Assembly (NCBI GenBank): GCA_001770955.1
Contig: MESL01000021.1
Coordinates: 88,089-152,088 of the forward strand
From: Burkholderiales bacterium RIFCSPLOWO2_12_FULL_65_40
Lineage (GTDB): Bacteria; Pseudomonadota; Gammaproteobacteria; Burkholderiales; Burkholderiaceae_C
DNA length: 64,000 nucleotides
Direction of reading: 5' to 3'
Position 1 is the stretch's first letter; each line of letters starts with the position of its first letter. The position numbers and the translations under genes were made by a program. This document shows, in pieces, positions 26,708 through 35,856 of the stretch. The notes beneath the pieces were generated by a model, which made no database searches, had not been told where the DNA came from, and saw only the letters and a program-made list of their open reading frames with translations.

Positions 26708-27607
26708 TCACATGAAAACATAGTGGTCCACCAGCAGCGCCGCAAACAGCACGCTCAGGTGGATGAGGGAAAAGCGGAAGGTCTTGCGCGCCAGCGCATC
26801 CGAATAGTTGCGCCACAGCGCATAGCCATAGCCACAGAACCCGGCGCCCAGCACCACGGCGGCGGCCAGGTAAATCCACGAACTCATGCCATAGACGAAC
26901 GGCATCAGACAACCGGCAAAAAGAATCAGGGTGTAGAGGAACACCTGCAGGCGCGTGTAGGCGTTGCCGTGCGTCACCGGGAGCATGGGCAGGCCCGACT
27001 TGCGATATTCCTCGACGCGGTACAGCGCCAGCGCCCAGAAATGCGGGGGCGTCCACAGGAAGATGATGAGGAACAGGATCAGCGCCTCGGGGCCGACATC
27101 GCCCGTCATGGCGGCCCAGCCCAGCACCGGCGGCATGGCACCCGAGGCGCCGCCAATCACGATGTTCTGCGGCGTGCGCGGCTTGAGCAGCAGGGTGTAG
27201 ATGACCGCATAGCCCACGAACGTGGCAAAAGTGAGCCACATGGTCAGCGGATTGATCCATGCGTAAAGCACGGCAGAGCCCGCCAGGCACAGCACCGACG
27301 AGAACAGCAGCGCCTGCACATCGGACAACTGGCCCTTGGCGGTGGGGCGCCAGGCAGTGCGCTTCATTTTGGCGTCGATGGTTTTCTCGACCAGGCAGTT
27401 GAACGCCGCCGCCGCACCGGCCACCAGCCAGATGCCCAGGCAGGCCACGAGCATCTGGCGCAATTGCCCCCCCGAAGGCCAGCCGGGCACGGCCAGCACC
27501 ATGCCGATGAGGGCACAAAACACGATGAGCTGCACCACGCGCGGCTTGGTCAGCGCGTAGTACTGGGCCAGCCGCGAGGGAACGGAAAAAGTGGCTGCGA
27601 CGCTCAT
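26708..27607 (-). CDS. ctaB: Protohaem IX farnesyltransferase (haem O synthase)
   Basis: Adds a farnesyl group to haem B for the terminal oxidase. The 299-residue protein has seven to nine membrane helices and the UbiA-type motifs [16 protein letters not shown] (about 75-90, Asp-rich site) and the second loop [31 protein letters not shown] near the start is typical of CtaB/CyoE. Its ATG overlaps the ctaA stop (ATGA), so the two are coupled; haem O made here is the substrate of CtaA. Confidence 0.95.
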   Translation of the reverse strand: MSVAATFSVPSRLAQYYALTKPRVVQLIVFCALIGMVLAVPGWPSGGQLRQMLVACLGIWLVAGAAAAFNCLVEKTIDAKMKRTAWRPTAKGQLSDVQALLFSSVLCLAGSAVLYAWINPLTMWLTFATFVGYAVIYTLLLKPRTPQNIVIGGASGAMPPVLGWAAMTGDVGPEALILFLIIFLWTPPHFWALALYRVEEYRKSGLPMLPVTHGNAYTRLQVFLYTLILFAGCLMPFVYGMSSWIYLAAAVVLGAGFCGYGYALWRNYSDALARKTFRFSLIHLSVLFAALLVDHYVFM

Positions 27608-28839
27608 GCACGAACTCCCGATGCGCCTGCAGCGCGGCCTTGCGCCACCCCGGCGCCCTGACCCTGGGCTGTGCTGGAGTCCAGCGCCCAGGTCAGCACC
27701 ACCACCAGCGCTGCAGCGCCCCCGGTGTGCAGCACGGCAGCGACCAGCGGCCAGTCCAGAATGACGTTGCTCAGGCCGGTGGCCAGTTGCAGTGCCGACA
27801 AGCCCAGCAGCCAGCGGGCCTGCACGCTCAGTTGCCGCGCCTGCGCCGGTGCTGCGGCACGCAGGGCAGCGGCACCGCCACGCAGACGCCAGGCCAGCAG
27901 CAAAAGCACCAGCAGCACCGCGTAGGCAAAAAGGCGGTGCACATAATGGATGGCAGTGAGTGCCGCAAAATCGATGTGGCTGCCATCCTTGAGCACCCCC
28001 AGCGGACGCCAGATCTGGAAGCCCTGGGCAAAATCCATCGCAGGCCACCAGCTTCCCTGGCAGGTGGGGAAGGTGGTACAGGCCAGCACGGCGTAATTGG
28101 TGCTGACCCAGCCTCCCAGAACCACCTGTACCGATACCAGCACCATGGCCAGCACCAGCAGGGTGCGCAGGCCCGGGGCCACCGGCACCGGCACGGCACC
28201 CGAGGTGGCCCGCGCGTAACGCACGGCCTGCACGCACAACAGCGCCAGCAGCACCAGGCCACCGATCAGGTGCAGCGTGACGATGGCCGGGAAGAGCTTC
28301 ATCGTGACCGTCCAGGCGCCAAAGGCCCCCTGCAGGCACACCCATACCAGGGTAACCGTGGGCCACCAGGGGCTGATCGGCTCGGCCGATTGCCGGGCGT
28401 GGGCGGCATCACGTGCGCGCAGGCGGCGCTCGCGCCAGGCGGCCACGGTGAGAACAATGATCAGAACCCCGACGCCGGTGGCCAGATAGCGGTGGATCAT
28501 CTCGACCCACGCCTTGCCATGGGTCACCGGCCCGGTGGGCATGGCCTCCTGCGCCGCCGAGATTTCGGTCCGCGCGCCCAGCGGGCTGGCATTGCCATAG
28601 CACCCTGGCCAGTCAGGGCAGCCCAGCCCCGAATCGGTGAGGCGCGTGAAGGCGCCGAACATCACCAGATCGAAGGTCAGGAACAGCGTGAGCACCGTCA
28701 GCGCCTGCAAACGGCGGCCCTGGGTGGCACCCCGGCTGCGCCACCAGACCCACAGCAGCGGGCCCAGGGCGATCACGGTGCCCAGCAGCATCAGGCGCAG
28801 AAGCGGGGCAAGGTCGTACAAAGGTTGGGTATCAGTCAT
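27604..28839 (-). CDS. ctaA: Haem A synthase, COX15/CtaA family
   Basis: Oxidises the C8 methyl group of haem O to give haem A. The 411-residue protein has eight predicted membrane helices in two similar halves, with conserved His ligands in EMIHRYLA and [27 protein letters not shown] near residue 68 and TTFPTCQG. Length is normal for the proteobacterial type. It overlaps ctaB downstream. A family 2 repeat fills the upstream gap to the next cox-assembly gene. Confidence 0.95.
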   Translation of the reverse strand: MTDTQPLYDLAPLLRLMLLGTVIALGPLLWVWWRSRGATQGRRLQALTVLTLFLTFDLVMFGAFTRLTDSGLGCPDWPGCYGNASPLGARTEISAAQEAMPTGPVTHGKAWVEMIHRYLATGVGVLIIVLTVAAWRERRLRARDAAHARQSAEPISPWWPTVTLVWVCLQGAFGAWTVTMKLFPAIVTLHLIGGLVLLALLCVQAVRYARATSGAVPVPVAPGLRTLLVLAMVLVSVQVVLGGWVSTNYAVLACTTFPTCQGSWWPAMDFAQGFQIWRPLGVLKDGSHIDFAALTAIHYVHRLFAYAVLLVLLLLAWRLRGGAAALRAAAPAQARQLSVQARWLLGLSALQLATGLSNVILDWPLVAAVLHTGGAAALVVVLTWALDSSTAQGQGAGVAQGRAAGASGVRA

Positions 28840-28883
28840 GTCGGTTATCCATTGCGCTTCACGCTACGCGCAGCCCATGCAGC

Positions 28884-29016
28884 GCACGGCCCTGGCCAGC
28901 GGCCACCGCGCAAGGGCCGCCAGTATTCCACTGTGTGGGCGCTGGTAGCGTCCCCCTTCCCGCGTCGCGCAGCGAGGCGAGAGAAGGGGGAAGGCGCGCA
29001 GCGCCACAGGGGGTTG
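28884..29016 (+). repeat. Dispersed repeat family 2, copy A
   Basis: Fills the gap between ctaA and the membrane-anchored assembly gene. Blocks shared with the copy at 39060: GCCACCGCGCAAGGGCCGCC, then GGTAGCGTCCCCCTTCCC, a short palindrome CGCGCAGCG, GAGAGAAGGGGGAA and CAGGGGGTTG. CCCCCTTC and GAAGGGGG form the arms of a hairpin. Confidence 0.85.
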
Positions 29017-29017
29017 T

Positions 29018-29731
29018 TCATTGTTTTTCCAGACGGCCGGCAGTATCCCAGGAAGCGGAAGCGCGCAGCAGGCGCTCCAGGTCCCGTTTGGCTTTGGCAG
29101 CCGCCGCTGTATCGAGGGCGGGCGCAAAGCGCATCATCCAGTTCCCCATGGGGTCCACCACATACAGGTGCTCGGTCAGCGCATGCCCACCCTGCGGCTC
29201 CAGCCACTGCGCCAGGGCTGCGGCGTCCACGCGCAACACGGTGGCCTGCTGCAGGCCCGGCAGGATGGATGCCGGCGGCGCCTGGTCATCCGTCACCAGC
29301 CAGACCCAGTCCAGCCGCTCCTTGTCCTTGCCCAGGCTCTCGCGCATCTGGCGCTGCAGGTACAGGTGGTTCTGGCAGGCAGCGTCGCAGGCGCCGGACG
29401 CCACACTCACCAGCAGCCACTGCCCGCGCAGGGCCTGGAGGCGTTCAGGCCGACCATCGAGGGCCGTCACGGCCAGGTCGGGCATGGGTCGCTGGGGTTG
29501 CACCAGTTCGCCAAAATTGCGCCGCCCTTCGGGCCGCACCACGTAATAGGTGAAATACGACGCCACCACGGGCGAGACGCAGACGAGCAACAGCAGCAGC
29601 AGTTTCCAGCGGGCGTGGCGCGCCTTGGGGGGCTGTGCAGCACCGCCCCGTTCACCCGCCCGGTGCATGGCGGTGTCAGGGGGCAGTGCTGCGGGGACGG
29701 AGGAAGCGTCGGACAAGTTGAAACCAGACAT
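29018..29731 (-). CDS. Cytochrome oxidase cluster membrane protein, thioredoxin/SCO-like fold
   Basis: About 237 residues with one membrane helix (about residues 45-65) and an extracytoplasmic part that resembles a degenerate SCO/thioredoxin domain. LRGQWLLVSVASGACDAACQNHL has a Cys-x3-Cys pair like the copper motif of SCO proteins, and VDPMGNWMMRF is the usual late strand. It lies between SURF1 and ctaA, a constant position in this family of bacteria. A copper or redox role in oxidase assembly is likely but inferred. The start is uncertain: 29731 (ATG) overlaps the SURF1 gene by 56 bp; 29668 would avoid overlap but has no RBS. Confidence 0.82.
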   Translation of the reverse strand: MSGFNLSDASSVPAALPPDTAMHRAGERGGAAQPPKARHARWKLLLLLLVCVSPVVASYFTYYVVRPEGRRNFGELVQPQRPMPDLAVTALDGRPERLQALRGQWLLVSVASGACDAACQNHLYLQRQMRESLGKDKERLDWVWLVTDDQAPPASILPGLQQATVLRVDAAALAQWLEPQGGHALTEHLYVVDPMGNWMMRFAPALDTAAAAKAKRDLERLLRASASWDTAGRLEKQ

Positions 29732-30419
29732 AAAGAGTAGCAATCAGGCCACTGAGCCCGAACCATTGGAATGCGTAGCCGTGGTGCTTATCCACGCCGG
29801 CGCTGACGGCCGGCCACTGGCGCAACAGCCCATCGCCGTCCGCACCGGTCTGCAGCACCGTCACATCGGCCAGCGGCAAGCCCGTTTCGGCACGGAACGC
29901 TGCCAGGTCGAGATTTTGCCGGATACGCGATGCCCCGGGGGCATTGTCGCCGCCTTCGAGTTCCATCAGTCGGGCCGGGGTTGCTGCCACGCGCCCCGCC
30001 AGTTCCACGGTGCCCGGCGGGGTTTCCAGGGGTGGCAGGGCGGTGCGGTCCTGGAAATTGCGTGGCGCCCAGCCCCGCTGCACCAGTACGACCACCGGGC
30101 TGCCCTCCAGTTGCAGGGGCGTCACCACCAGGAAGCCCTGCCGTCCGCGCATCTGCCGGTTGTCCAGATAGACCGTGTGTTGCGCCAGCCACTGGCCGCG
30201 CAGCGCCACCGGGCGGTGCAGGATCGCCTCGCGTGCGTCGGCACCGTCGAGTGCCGTCAATGCCCGGCCATCAAGGGCAGGCAGACGCAGGCGCTCATCG
30301 ATGGCCGCCTGCCATGCCTGCTTTTGCGCGGCGCGGTCGAGTTGCCAGCGCCCCAGTGAAGCCGTCGCAGCCACCGAGGCCACGGCAGCCAGGGTCACCA
30401 GCCAGAAACGCCAGTCCAT
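29676..30419 (-). CDS. SURF1 family cytochrome oxidase biogenesis protein
   Basis: Inner-membrane factor involved in haem A insertion into subunit I. The 247-residue protein has one helix at each end (about 4-20 and 215-232) and the family blocks LGRWQLDRAAQK (about 21-32), VALRGQWL, QGFLVVTPLQL, VLVQRGWAPR and GYAFQWFGL. It starts at 30419, after the opposite-strand 73-residue gene. Its 3' end overlaps the next assembly gene. Confidence 0.93.
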   Translation of the reverse strand: MDWRFWLVTLAAVASVAATASLGRWQLDRAAQKQAWQAAIDERLRLPALDGRALTALDGADAREAILHRPVALRGQWLAQHTVYLDNRQMRGRQGFLVVTPLQLEGSPVVVLVQRGWAPRNFQDRTALPPLETPPGTVELAGRVAATPARLMELEGGDNAPGASRIRQNLDLAAFRAETGLPLADVTVLQTGADGDGLLRQWPAVSAGVDKHHGYAFQWFGLSGLIATLYVWFQLVRRFLRPRSTAP

Positions 30420-30455
30420 CGGCACGCGGCGCGGTGTCACGGGATAATGCCTTTC

Positions 30456-30677
30456 ATGAAAATTCTGGTTCTTCTCGGTTTCCTGGCCATTGTGGCCAGT
30501 TTGGGCTCTGCCTTGTTCTTCATGCTGCGCACCCAGCGGGATGATGCCGCCAGCGGCAAGCGCATGGCGCGCGCCCTGGCCTGGCGTGTGGGTCTTTCGG
30601 TGGTGTTGTTCGTCTGCCTCCTGCTGGCCTGGAAGCTCGGCTACATCCAGCCCACCGGGCTGCCCGCCACGCGGTGA
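30456..30677 (+). CDS. Twin transmembrane protein, DUF2909-like
   Basis: The 73-residue protein has two membrane helices (about 2-22 and 45-65) joined by a basic loop RTQRDDAASGKRMARALAWR. Members of this small family sit by cytochrome oxidase genes and are thought to help assembly; no function is proven. It runs against the direction of the cluster, between SURF1 and coxC. An in-frame ATG at 30447 would add three residues. Confidence 0.85.
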   Translation: MKILVLLGFLAIVASLGSALFFMLRTQRDDAASGKRMARALAWRVGLSVVLFVCLLLAWKLGYIQPTGLPATR

Positions 30678-30696
30678 CGCCCACCCCAATCCAGCG

Positions 30697-30722
30697 AAAA
30701 AGGCGCCTTGCGGCGCCTTTTT
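30697..30722. terminator. Bidirectional terminator between the twin-TM gene and coxC
   Basis: AAAAAGGCGCC-TTGC-GGCGCCTTTTT is a perfect stem with A and T runs on both sides, so it can stop transcripts from both convergent genes. Confidence 0.92.
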
Positions 30723-30743
30723 GCTTGTCGGGCACTGCCCCGT

Positions 30744-31625
30744 TCACATCCAGTAAACCAGCACGTACAGGCCGAGCCAGACCACATCGACGAAGTGCCA
30801 GTACCACGCGGCCCCTTCAAAGCCGAAATGCCGTTCGGCACTGAAATGGCCCTTCTGCAAGCGCAGCGTGATGACCAGCAGCATGATCATGCCCAGGAAC
30901 ACGTGAAAACCGTGGAAGCCCGTGAGCATGAAGAAGGTCGAGCCGAACACACCCGAATTGAGCTTGAGGTTCAGATCGGTATACAGGTGGTAGTACTCGT
31001 ACCCCTGCACGCACAGGAAGGTGATGCCCAGCAGCACCGTGATCCACATGAAGGCAATGGTTTTGCCGCGCTGGTTTTCACGCAGCGCATGGTGGGCGAT
31101 GGTCAGCGTGACACCCGAGGTCAGCAGCAGCGCGGTATTGATGGTCGGCAGCCAGAACGGGCCCACGGTGGTGAAGGGCTCGACGATGCCGGCGGGCGAG
31201 GCCGTGGCACCGGCCGCCACGCTGGGCCAGACGGCCTTGAAATCGGGCCACAGGAGGGCGTTGTCCAGACTTCCCAGCGCAGGCACCGAATGCGACCGCG
31301 CCCACCACAGCGCCGTGAAGAAGGCACCGAAGAACATCACCTCCGAGAAGATGAACCAGCTCATGCTCCAGCGGTAGGACAGGTCGATCTTGCGGCTGTA
31401 CAGCCCGCCTTCGCTCTCCTGCGCCGCATCGCGGAACCACTGGTACAACACAAACAGCCACCAGACCAGGCCCAGTGCCAGCGAATACTGGCCCCAGTCG
31501 TGCCCGTTGATCCACTGGCTGGCGCCCAGGATCACGAAAAACAGCCCGGCAGCCGCCATGATGGGATGGCGGGACTCGGCGGGAACGTAGTAGTACGGGG
31601 TTGTGCCGTGGGTTGATGCACTCAT
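30744..31625 (-). CDS. ctaE: Cytochrome c oxidase subunit III
   Basis: Core subunit of the aa3-type oxidase in the inner membrane. The 293-residue protein has seven helices and the family blocks SEVMFFGAFFTALWW (about 103-117), TVGPFWLPTINTALLLTSG and FFMLTGFHGFHVFLGMIML, then the C-terminal WYWHFVDVVWL. Length is slightly above the usual 260-280 because of an insert near residues 120-160. It is the last structural gene of the ctaC-ctaD-ctaG-ctaE run. Confidence 0.96.
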   Translation of the reverse strand: MSASTHGTTPYYYVPAESRHPIMAAAGLFFVILGASQWINGHDWGQYSLALGLVWWLFVLYQWFRDAAQESEGGLYSRKIDLSYRWSMSWFIFSEVMFFGAFFTALWWARSHSVPALGSLDNALLWPDFKAVWPSVAAGATASPAGIVEPFTTVGPFWLPTINTALLLTSGVTLTIAHHALRENQRGKTIAFMWITVLLGITFLCVQGYEYYHLYTDLNLKLNSGVFGSTFFMLTGFHGFHVFLGMIMLLVITLRLQKGHFSAERHFGFEGAAWYWHFVDVVWLGLYVLVYWM

Positions 31626-31678
31626 TTCAGCTCCTCAATCTCGATATCTTTGTTGTACGTTCCATGCGCCACAGGGGG

Positions 31679-31900
31679 TCAGACAATCCAGTTGACCAGT
31701 GCGATCAAACCGACCACCAGCGCAAAAATACCTGCCAGCCCGACGCCAATCACATGCAGCGGATTGACCTTCTCCAGGTCTTCCCGGTATTCACTGCCCT
31801 TGCGCAGGCCGATGAAGGACCACGCCACGGCCTTGACAGTGCGCAGCACGGAAGCCTTGCGGTGGTGGGCCGGCTCGGGACGCATCGCATCCTGGTTCAT
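31679..31900 (-). CDS. DUF2970 small membrane protein
   Basis: The 73-residue protein has a basic N-terminus (HHRKASVLRTVKAVAWSFIGLRKG) and one C-terminal membrane helix (about 50-71, GVGLAGIFALVVGLIALVNW). DUF2970 genes are constant members of beta-proteobacterial cytochrome oxidase clusters; the function is unknown. The ATG at 31900 overlaps the ctaG stop (ATGA). Confidence 0.9.
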   Translation of the reverse strand: MNQDAMRPEPAHHRKASVLRTVKAVAWSFIGLRKGSEYREDLEKVNPLHVIGVGLAGIFALVVGLIALVNWIV

Positions 31901-32514
31901 GTACCCACCTTCGCGGCGCCCTGTGGCACCGTGACCGCCGCAGTCGGTGCGGCGGGTGTCTTGCCGCCCACCTCGAAGAAGGTGTACGACAGCGTGATGG
32001 TGGTGACATCCTTGGACAGGCGCGGGTCGATCACGAACGCCACGGGCCACTCGCGCTTTTCACCGGGCTCCAGCGTGTACTGGTTGAAGCAAAAGCATTC
32101 AAGCTTGGTGAAGTGCGCAGCCGCCTGGCTGGGCGCGTAACTGGGAATGGCCTGCGCTGCCATGCGCCGGTTCTGCACGTTCTGGAATTCGTACAGCACC
32201 GTGGTCAGCTCGCCCGGATGCACCTGGACAGACCGTTGCGCAGGCTTGAACTCCCAGGGGCCGCGCGCGTTGGCATCGAATTCCACCGTGATGGTGCGGC
32301 TCTTGTCCACCTGGGTGTTGCCGGGCAGCTTCACATCACGCCCGGCCTGGCCGTTGCCCGGCACCTGGCGCTCGGACAACGACAGGATGTTGATGCCGGT
32401 CATCTCGCAGATCCGCTGGTAGATCGGGATCAGCGCATAGCCAAAGGCAAACATGCCCACCGCGATTACGGTCAGCTTTCCCACCATTCTGGCGTTTTCG
32501 CGGCTGCGGTTCAT
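31897..32514 (-). CDS. ctaG: Cytochrome c oxidase assembly protein CtaG/Cox11
   Basis: Copper chaperone that delivers CuB to subunit I. The 205-residue protein has one N-terminal membrane helix (about 12-32), then an Ig-like periplasmic domain with the copper motif KLECFCFNQ (about 137-145) and the strand VRFxVDP-like AFVIDPRL. It follows subunit I and the 36-residue gene, and overlaps the DUF2970 gene by four bases. Confidence 0.95.
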   Translation of the reverse strand: MNRSRENARMVGKLTVIAVGMFAFGYALIPIYQRICEMTGINILSLSERQVPGNGQAGRDVKLPGNTQVDKSRTITVEFDANARGPWEFKPAQRSVQVHPGELTTVLYEFQNVQNRRMAAQAIPSYAPSQAAAHFTKLECFCFNQYTLEPGEKREWPVAFVIDPRLSKDVTTITLSYTFFEVGGKTPAAPTAAVTVPQGAAKVGT

Positions 32515-32524
32515 GGCGTGTCGA

Positions 32525-32635
32525 TCAATGGTTCAGCAGGATGATCTTGGCCATGAAGCCGACGAAGAACGTCGCAGCCACCGAAGCCAGCACCAGCGCC
32601 ATGCGCAGGTTGGATTTTTTCTGTTCCGCTGTCAT
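32525..32635 (-). CDS. Cytochrome oxidase small assembly protein (36 residues)
   Basis: A short gene between ctaD and ctaG. The product begins MTAEQKKSNLRMALVLASVA and continues into one membrane helix ending FMAKIILLNH. A clear GAAGGAG lies upstream of the ATG at 32635. The charged N-terminus and single helix match the small proteins annotated at this place in other Burkholderiales oxidase clusters. It is likely to be co-translated with its neighbours; its role is inferred from position. Confidence 0.85.
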   Translation of the reverse strand: MTAEQKKSNLRMALVLASVAATFFVGFMAKIILLNH

Positions 32636-32647
32636 GGCGTAGCTCCT

Positions 32648-34282
32648 TCAGCCGATCACACGGGTGGCCGTAGCGTCCAGCTTGGGCGGGGTTTCAAACG
32701 TGTGGAAGGGGGCCGGCGACGGCACTTCCCATTCCAGGCCTTCCGCGCCATCCCAGGGCTTCTGGGGCGCCTTGGCACCGTTGCCACGCATGCACGGCAA
32801 GACGACTGCCACGAAGAAATACACCTGCGCCAGACCGAAACCGAAAGCGCCAATGGATGCAATGGCGTTGAAGTCAGCGAACTGCATGGGGTAGTCGGCG
32901 TAGCGGCGCGGCATGCCGGCCAGCCCCAGGAAGTGCATCGGGAAGAAGGTGATGTTGAAGAAGATCAGCGACGCCCAGAAATGGATCTTGCCGCGCACCT
33001 CGGAATACATCACGCCGGTCCACTTGGGCAGCCAGTAGTACACGCCGGCAAACAGCGCGAACAGCGAGCCTGCCACCAGCACGTAGTGGAAGTGCGCCAC
33101 CACGTAGTAGGTGTCCTGCAGCTGGATGTCGATCGGCGCCATGGCCAGGATCAGGCCGGTGAAGCCGCCGATGGTGAACACGAAGATGAAGCCCACCGCA
33201 AACAGCATCGGCGTCTCGAAGGTCATCGAGCCGCGCCACATGGTGGCCACCCAGTTGAAGATCTTCACGGCCGTGGGCACCGAGATCAGCATGGTGGCGT
33301 ACATGAAGAACAGCTGGCCCGTCACCGGCATGCCGGTGGTGAACATGTGGTGCGCCCAGACGATGAACGACAGGATGGCGATCGACGAGGTGGCGTACAC
33401 CATGGAGGCGTAGCCGAACAGCTTCTTGCGCGCGAAGGCAGGGACGATCTGGCTGATGATGCCGAAAGCCGGCAGGATCATGATGTAGACCTCGGGGTGA
33501 CCGAAGAACCAGAAGATATGCTGGTACATCACCGGGTCGCCGCCGCCTGCGGGGTTGAAGAAGCTGGTGCCGAAGTGGCGGTCGGTCAGCGTCATGGTGA
33601 TGGCACCGGCCAGCACGGGCATGACGGCGATCAGCAGGTAGGCGGTGATGAGCCAGGTCCAGCAGAACATGGGCATCTTCATCAGCGTCATGCCGGGAGC
33701 GCGCATGTTCAGGATGGTCACGATGATGTTGATCGAGCCCATGATGGACGAGGCGCCCAGGATGTGCATGGCGAAGATGCCGGCATCCATCGAGGGGCCC
33801 ATCTGCAGCGTCAGCGGTGCGTACAGCGTCCAGCCTGCGGCGGGCGCGCCGCCGGGCATGAAGAACGAGCCCACCAGCAGCAGCGCGGCCGGGATCATCA
33901 GCCAGAAGCTGAAGTTGTTCATGCGCGCAAAGGCCATGTCGGAGGCGCCGATCTGCAGCGGCACCATCCAGTTCGCAAAGCCCACGAAGGCCGGCATGAT
34001 GGCGCCGAACACCATGATCAGGCCGTGCATGGTGGTGAGCTGGTTGAACAGCTCGGGATTGACCAGCTGCAGGCCGGGCTGGAACAGCTCGGCACGGATC
34101 AGCAGCGCCAGCACGCCGCCCACCATCAGCATGGTGAACGAGAACAGCAGGTACAGCGTACCGATGTCCTTGTGGTTGGTGGCAAACAGCCAGCGGCGCC
34201 AGCCGCTGGGGCCATGGTGGTGGTCGTGTGCGTCGTGGGCGTGGCCGCCCGCGTGCGCGGGGTGATCGAGAACTGCGCTCAT
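32648..34282 (-). CDS. ctaD: Cytochrome c oxidase subunit I
   Basis: Catalytic subunit carrying haem a and the haem a3-CuB site. The 544-residue protein has twelve membrane helices and the haem-copper motifs [10 protein letters not shown] (about 37-46), TMHGLIMVF (haem a His), [10 protein letters not shown] (CuB His and cross-linked Tyr) and [10 protein letters not shown] (two CuB His), then VVAHFHYVL (a3 and a His). A His/Ala-rich N-terminal tail ([11 protein letters not shown]) could bind metal. It follows ctaC by 21 bp. Confidence 0.97.
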   Translation of the reverse strand: MSAVLDHPAHAGGHAHDAHDHHHGPSGWRRWLFATNHKDIGTLYLLFSFTMLMVGGVLALLIRAELFQPGLQLVNPELFNQLTTMHGLIMVFGAIMPAFVGFANWMVPLQIGASDMAFARMNNFSFWLMIPAALLLVGSFFMPGGAPAAGWTLYAPLTLQMGPSMDAGIFAMHILGASSIMGSINIIVTILNMRAPGMTLMKMPMFCWTWLITAYLLIAVMPVLAGAITMTLTDRHFGTSFFNPAGGGDPVMYQHIFWFFGHPEVYIMILPAFGIISQIVPAFARKKLFGYASMVYATSSIAILSFIVWAHHMFTTGMPVTGQLFFMYATMLISVPTAVKIFNWVATMWRGSMTFETPMLFAVGFIFVFTIGGFTGLILAMAPIDIQLQDTYYVVAHFHYVLVAGSLFALFAGVYYWLPKWTGVMYSEVRGKIHFWASLIFFNITFFPMHFLGLAGMPRRYADYPMQFADFNAIASIGAFGFGLAQVYFFVAVVLPCMRGNGAKAPQKPWDGAEGLEWEVPSPAPFHTFETPPKLDATATRVIG

Positions 34283-34303
34283 GTTGGATTCCTCAATGCT
34301 CTT

Positions 34304-35473
34304 TTACTTGGCGCGCTGTGCCACGATTTCAGACGGCTGAACCAGTTGACCGGTCTTGTTCGACCAGGCGTTCTTGGTGTAGCTGACCACGGCGGCCAGA
34401 TCGGTGTCGCTGAGCTGCTTCCAGGCCGGCATGGCACCGTTGGCCGCCCCCTGCAACAGCACCTGGATCTGCTTGGCATGGTCGGCATCCTTGACGATGG
34501 CCGATCCGTCGAGCGGCTTGATCGGGCCCGCTCCCTTGCCGCTGGCCTGGTGGCAGGCGGCGCAGTTGGCGGCATAGACCTTCTCGCCACGCTTCAGGAT
34601 GTCGTCGAGCGCCCAGACCTTGGCCGGGTCATCCAGCTTGGCGGCGGCCTTCTTCAGCTCGGCTTCGACCCACAGGCTGTAATCGGGGGCCGACAGCACC
34701 TTCACATGGATGGGCATGTAGGCATGCTCCTTGCCGCACAGCTCGGCGCACTGGCCGTAGTAGTCGCCCACCTTTTCGGCGCGGAACCAGGTGTCGCGCA
34801 CGAAGCCGGGAATGGCGTCCTGCTTGATGCCGAAGGCCGGCACCATGAAGGCATGGATCACGTCGTTGGCGGTGGTGATGATGCGGATCTTCTTGCCCAC
34901 GGGCACGACCAGCGGGTTGTCCACCTTCAGCAAATAGTCGTTCGGGGCGTTGGCCACGTCGCCGCTGTTGGACATGGCGCGGTGGCTGCTGTCGATCGTC
35001 GAGATATAGGACAGCCCCTCGCCTTCGCCCTTGAGGTAGTCATAACCCCACTTCCACTGGTAGCCCGTGGTCTTGATCGTGAGGTCGGCATTGGTGGTGT
35101 CTTTCTGGGCCACCAGCACCTTGGTGGCCGGCAAAGCCATGCCGATCACGATGAGGAAGGGGATCACCGTCCAGACCACTTCCACCGTGACCGATTCGTG
35201 GAAGTTGGCAGACTTGGCGCCCTGCGACTTGCGGTGCTTCCAGATGGAATAGAACATCACCGCAAACACCGCCACAAAGATGACGGTGCAGATGATGAGC
35301 ATCATCCAGTGCAGAAAGTGCTGCTCCTCGGCGATGCGGGTGGCTGGCGGATGGAGATTCAGCTGGTTGACGGCAGGACCGCCCGGCAGGTCGGACACGG
35401 CATGGGCCACGCTCCCTATCCAGGCGCCCGCCAACCACAGGACAGAGGCCAGCTTGCGGGGAATGCTCTTCAT
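34304..35473 (-). CDS. ctaC: Cytochrome c oxidase subunit II with fused C-terminal cytochrome c
   Basis: Accepts electrons at the CuA centre. The 389-residue protein has a signal peptide (residues 1-25), two membrane helices and the CuA domain with YGQCAELCGKEHAYM (Cys-x3-Cys, His, Met). The extra C-terminal cytochrome c domain has haem motif CAACH near residue 303 and the axial Met in GAMPAW. Such caa3-like fusions pass electrons without a separate soluble cytochrome. I start at 35473 (MKSIPRKL), which begins the signal peptide. Confidence 0.95.
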   Translation of the reverse strand: MKSIPRKLASVLWLAGAWIGSVAHAVSDLPGGPAVNQLNLHPPATRIAEEQHFLHWMMLIICTVIFVAVFAVMFYSIWKHRKSQGAKSANFHESVTVEVVWTVIPFLIVIGMALPATKVLVAQKDTTNADLTIKTTGYQWKWGYDYLKGEGEGLSYISTIDSSHRAMSNSGDVANAPNDYLLKVDNPLVVPVGKKIRIITTANDVIHAFMVPAFGIKQDAIPGFVRDTWFRAEKVGDYYGQCAELCGKEHAYMPIHVKVLSAPDYSLWVEAELKKAAAKLDDPAKVWALDDILKRGEKVYAANCAACHQASGKGAGPIKPLDGSAIVKDADHAKQIQVLLQGAANGAMPAWKQLSDTDLAAVVSYTKNAWSNKTGQLVQPSEIVAQRAK

Positions 35474-35856
35474 GGTTCTCACTTGTTTCAGCCTCATAAA
35501 TCGAAACCATTGGCCCCGACGGCGCAGGACCAGGCCTCTGGAACACATCGCACCACCAGCGCAGAAAACAGACGGCAAGCGTTCAGCGGTCCGCGCCGGG
35601 ATGGCGTGACCCAACAGGTGTTCGTGTGTGTCCGGGCAACTCGGCCCATGTCATGCCGGGCACGCCGCTTCCCGTTGACCGGAAGCCGCATCGCCCTGCA
35701 TTGCCGCGCCTGTTGACGGCGCCTTCCACCAATCCCCCCTGCTGGCATTCGGGGCGATTGTAGCGCGGCTTGTTTTAAATCATGGAACGCTGCAAATCAT
35801 TCGGCACTTGCTTGCCAATTTGCGACATGTCATTGACAAAAACACGCCGACTTGCT
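35474..35856. other. Intergenic region upstream of ctaC
   Basis: No gene that I can support. For ctaC the best element is a TACAAT on the minus strand (35757-35762), about 285 bp before the ATG, with no good -35; if used, ctaC has a long leader. On the plus strand TTGACA (35833-35838) is followed 19 bp later by TAAGAT (35858-35863), but it would transcribe antisense into the methyltransferase gene. Short open frames here have no homology features. Confidence 0.5.

Noticed and set aside
32453..35716. A 1087-codon open frame antisense to ctaD and ctaC
   Set aside because: The opposite strand encodes clear oxidase subunits; the antisense product is His/Gly-rich noise typical of GC-rich genomes.
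35494..35748. Small open frame upstream of ctaC
   Set aside because: Arg/Gly-rich, no RBS, no family features; left as intergenic.
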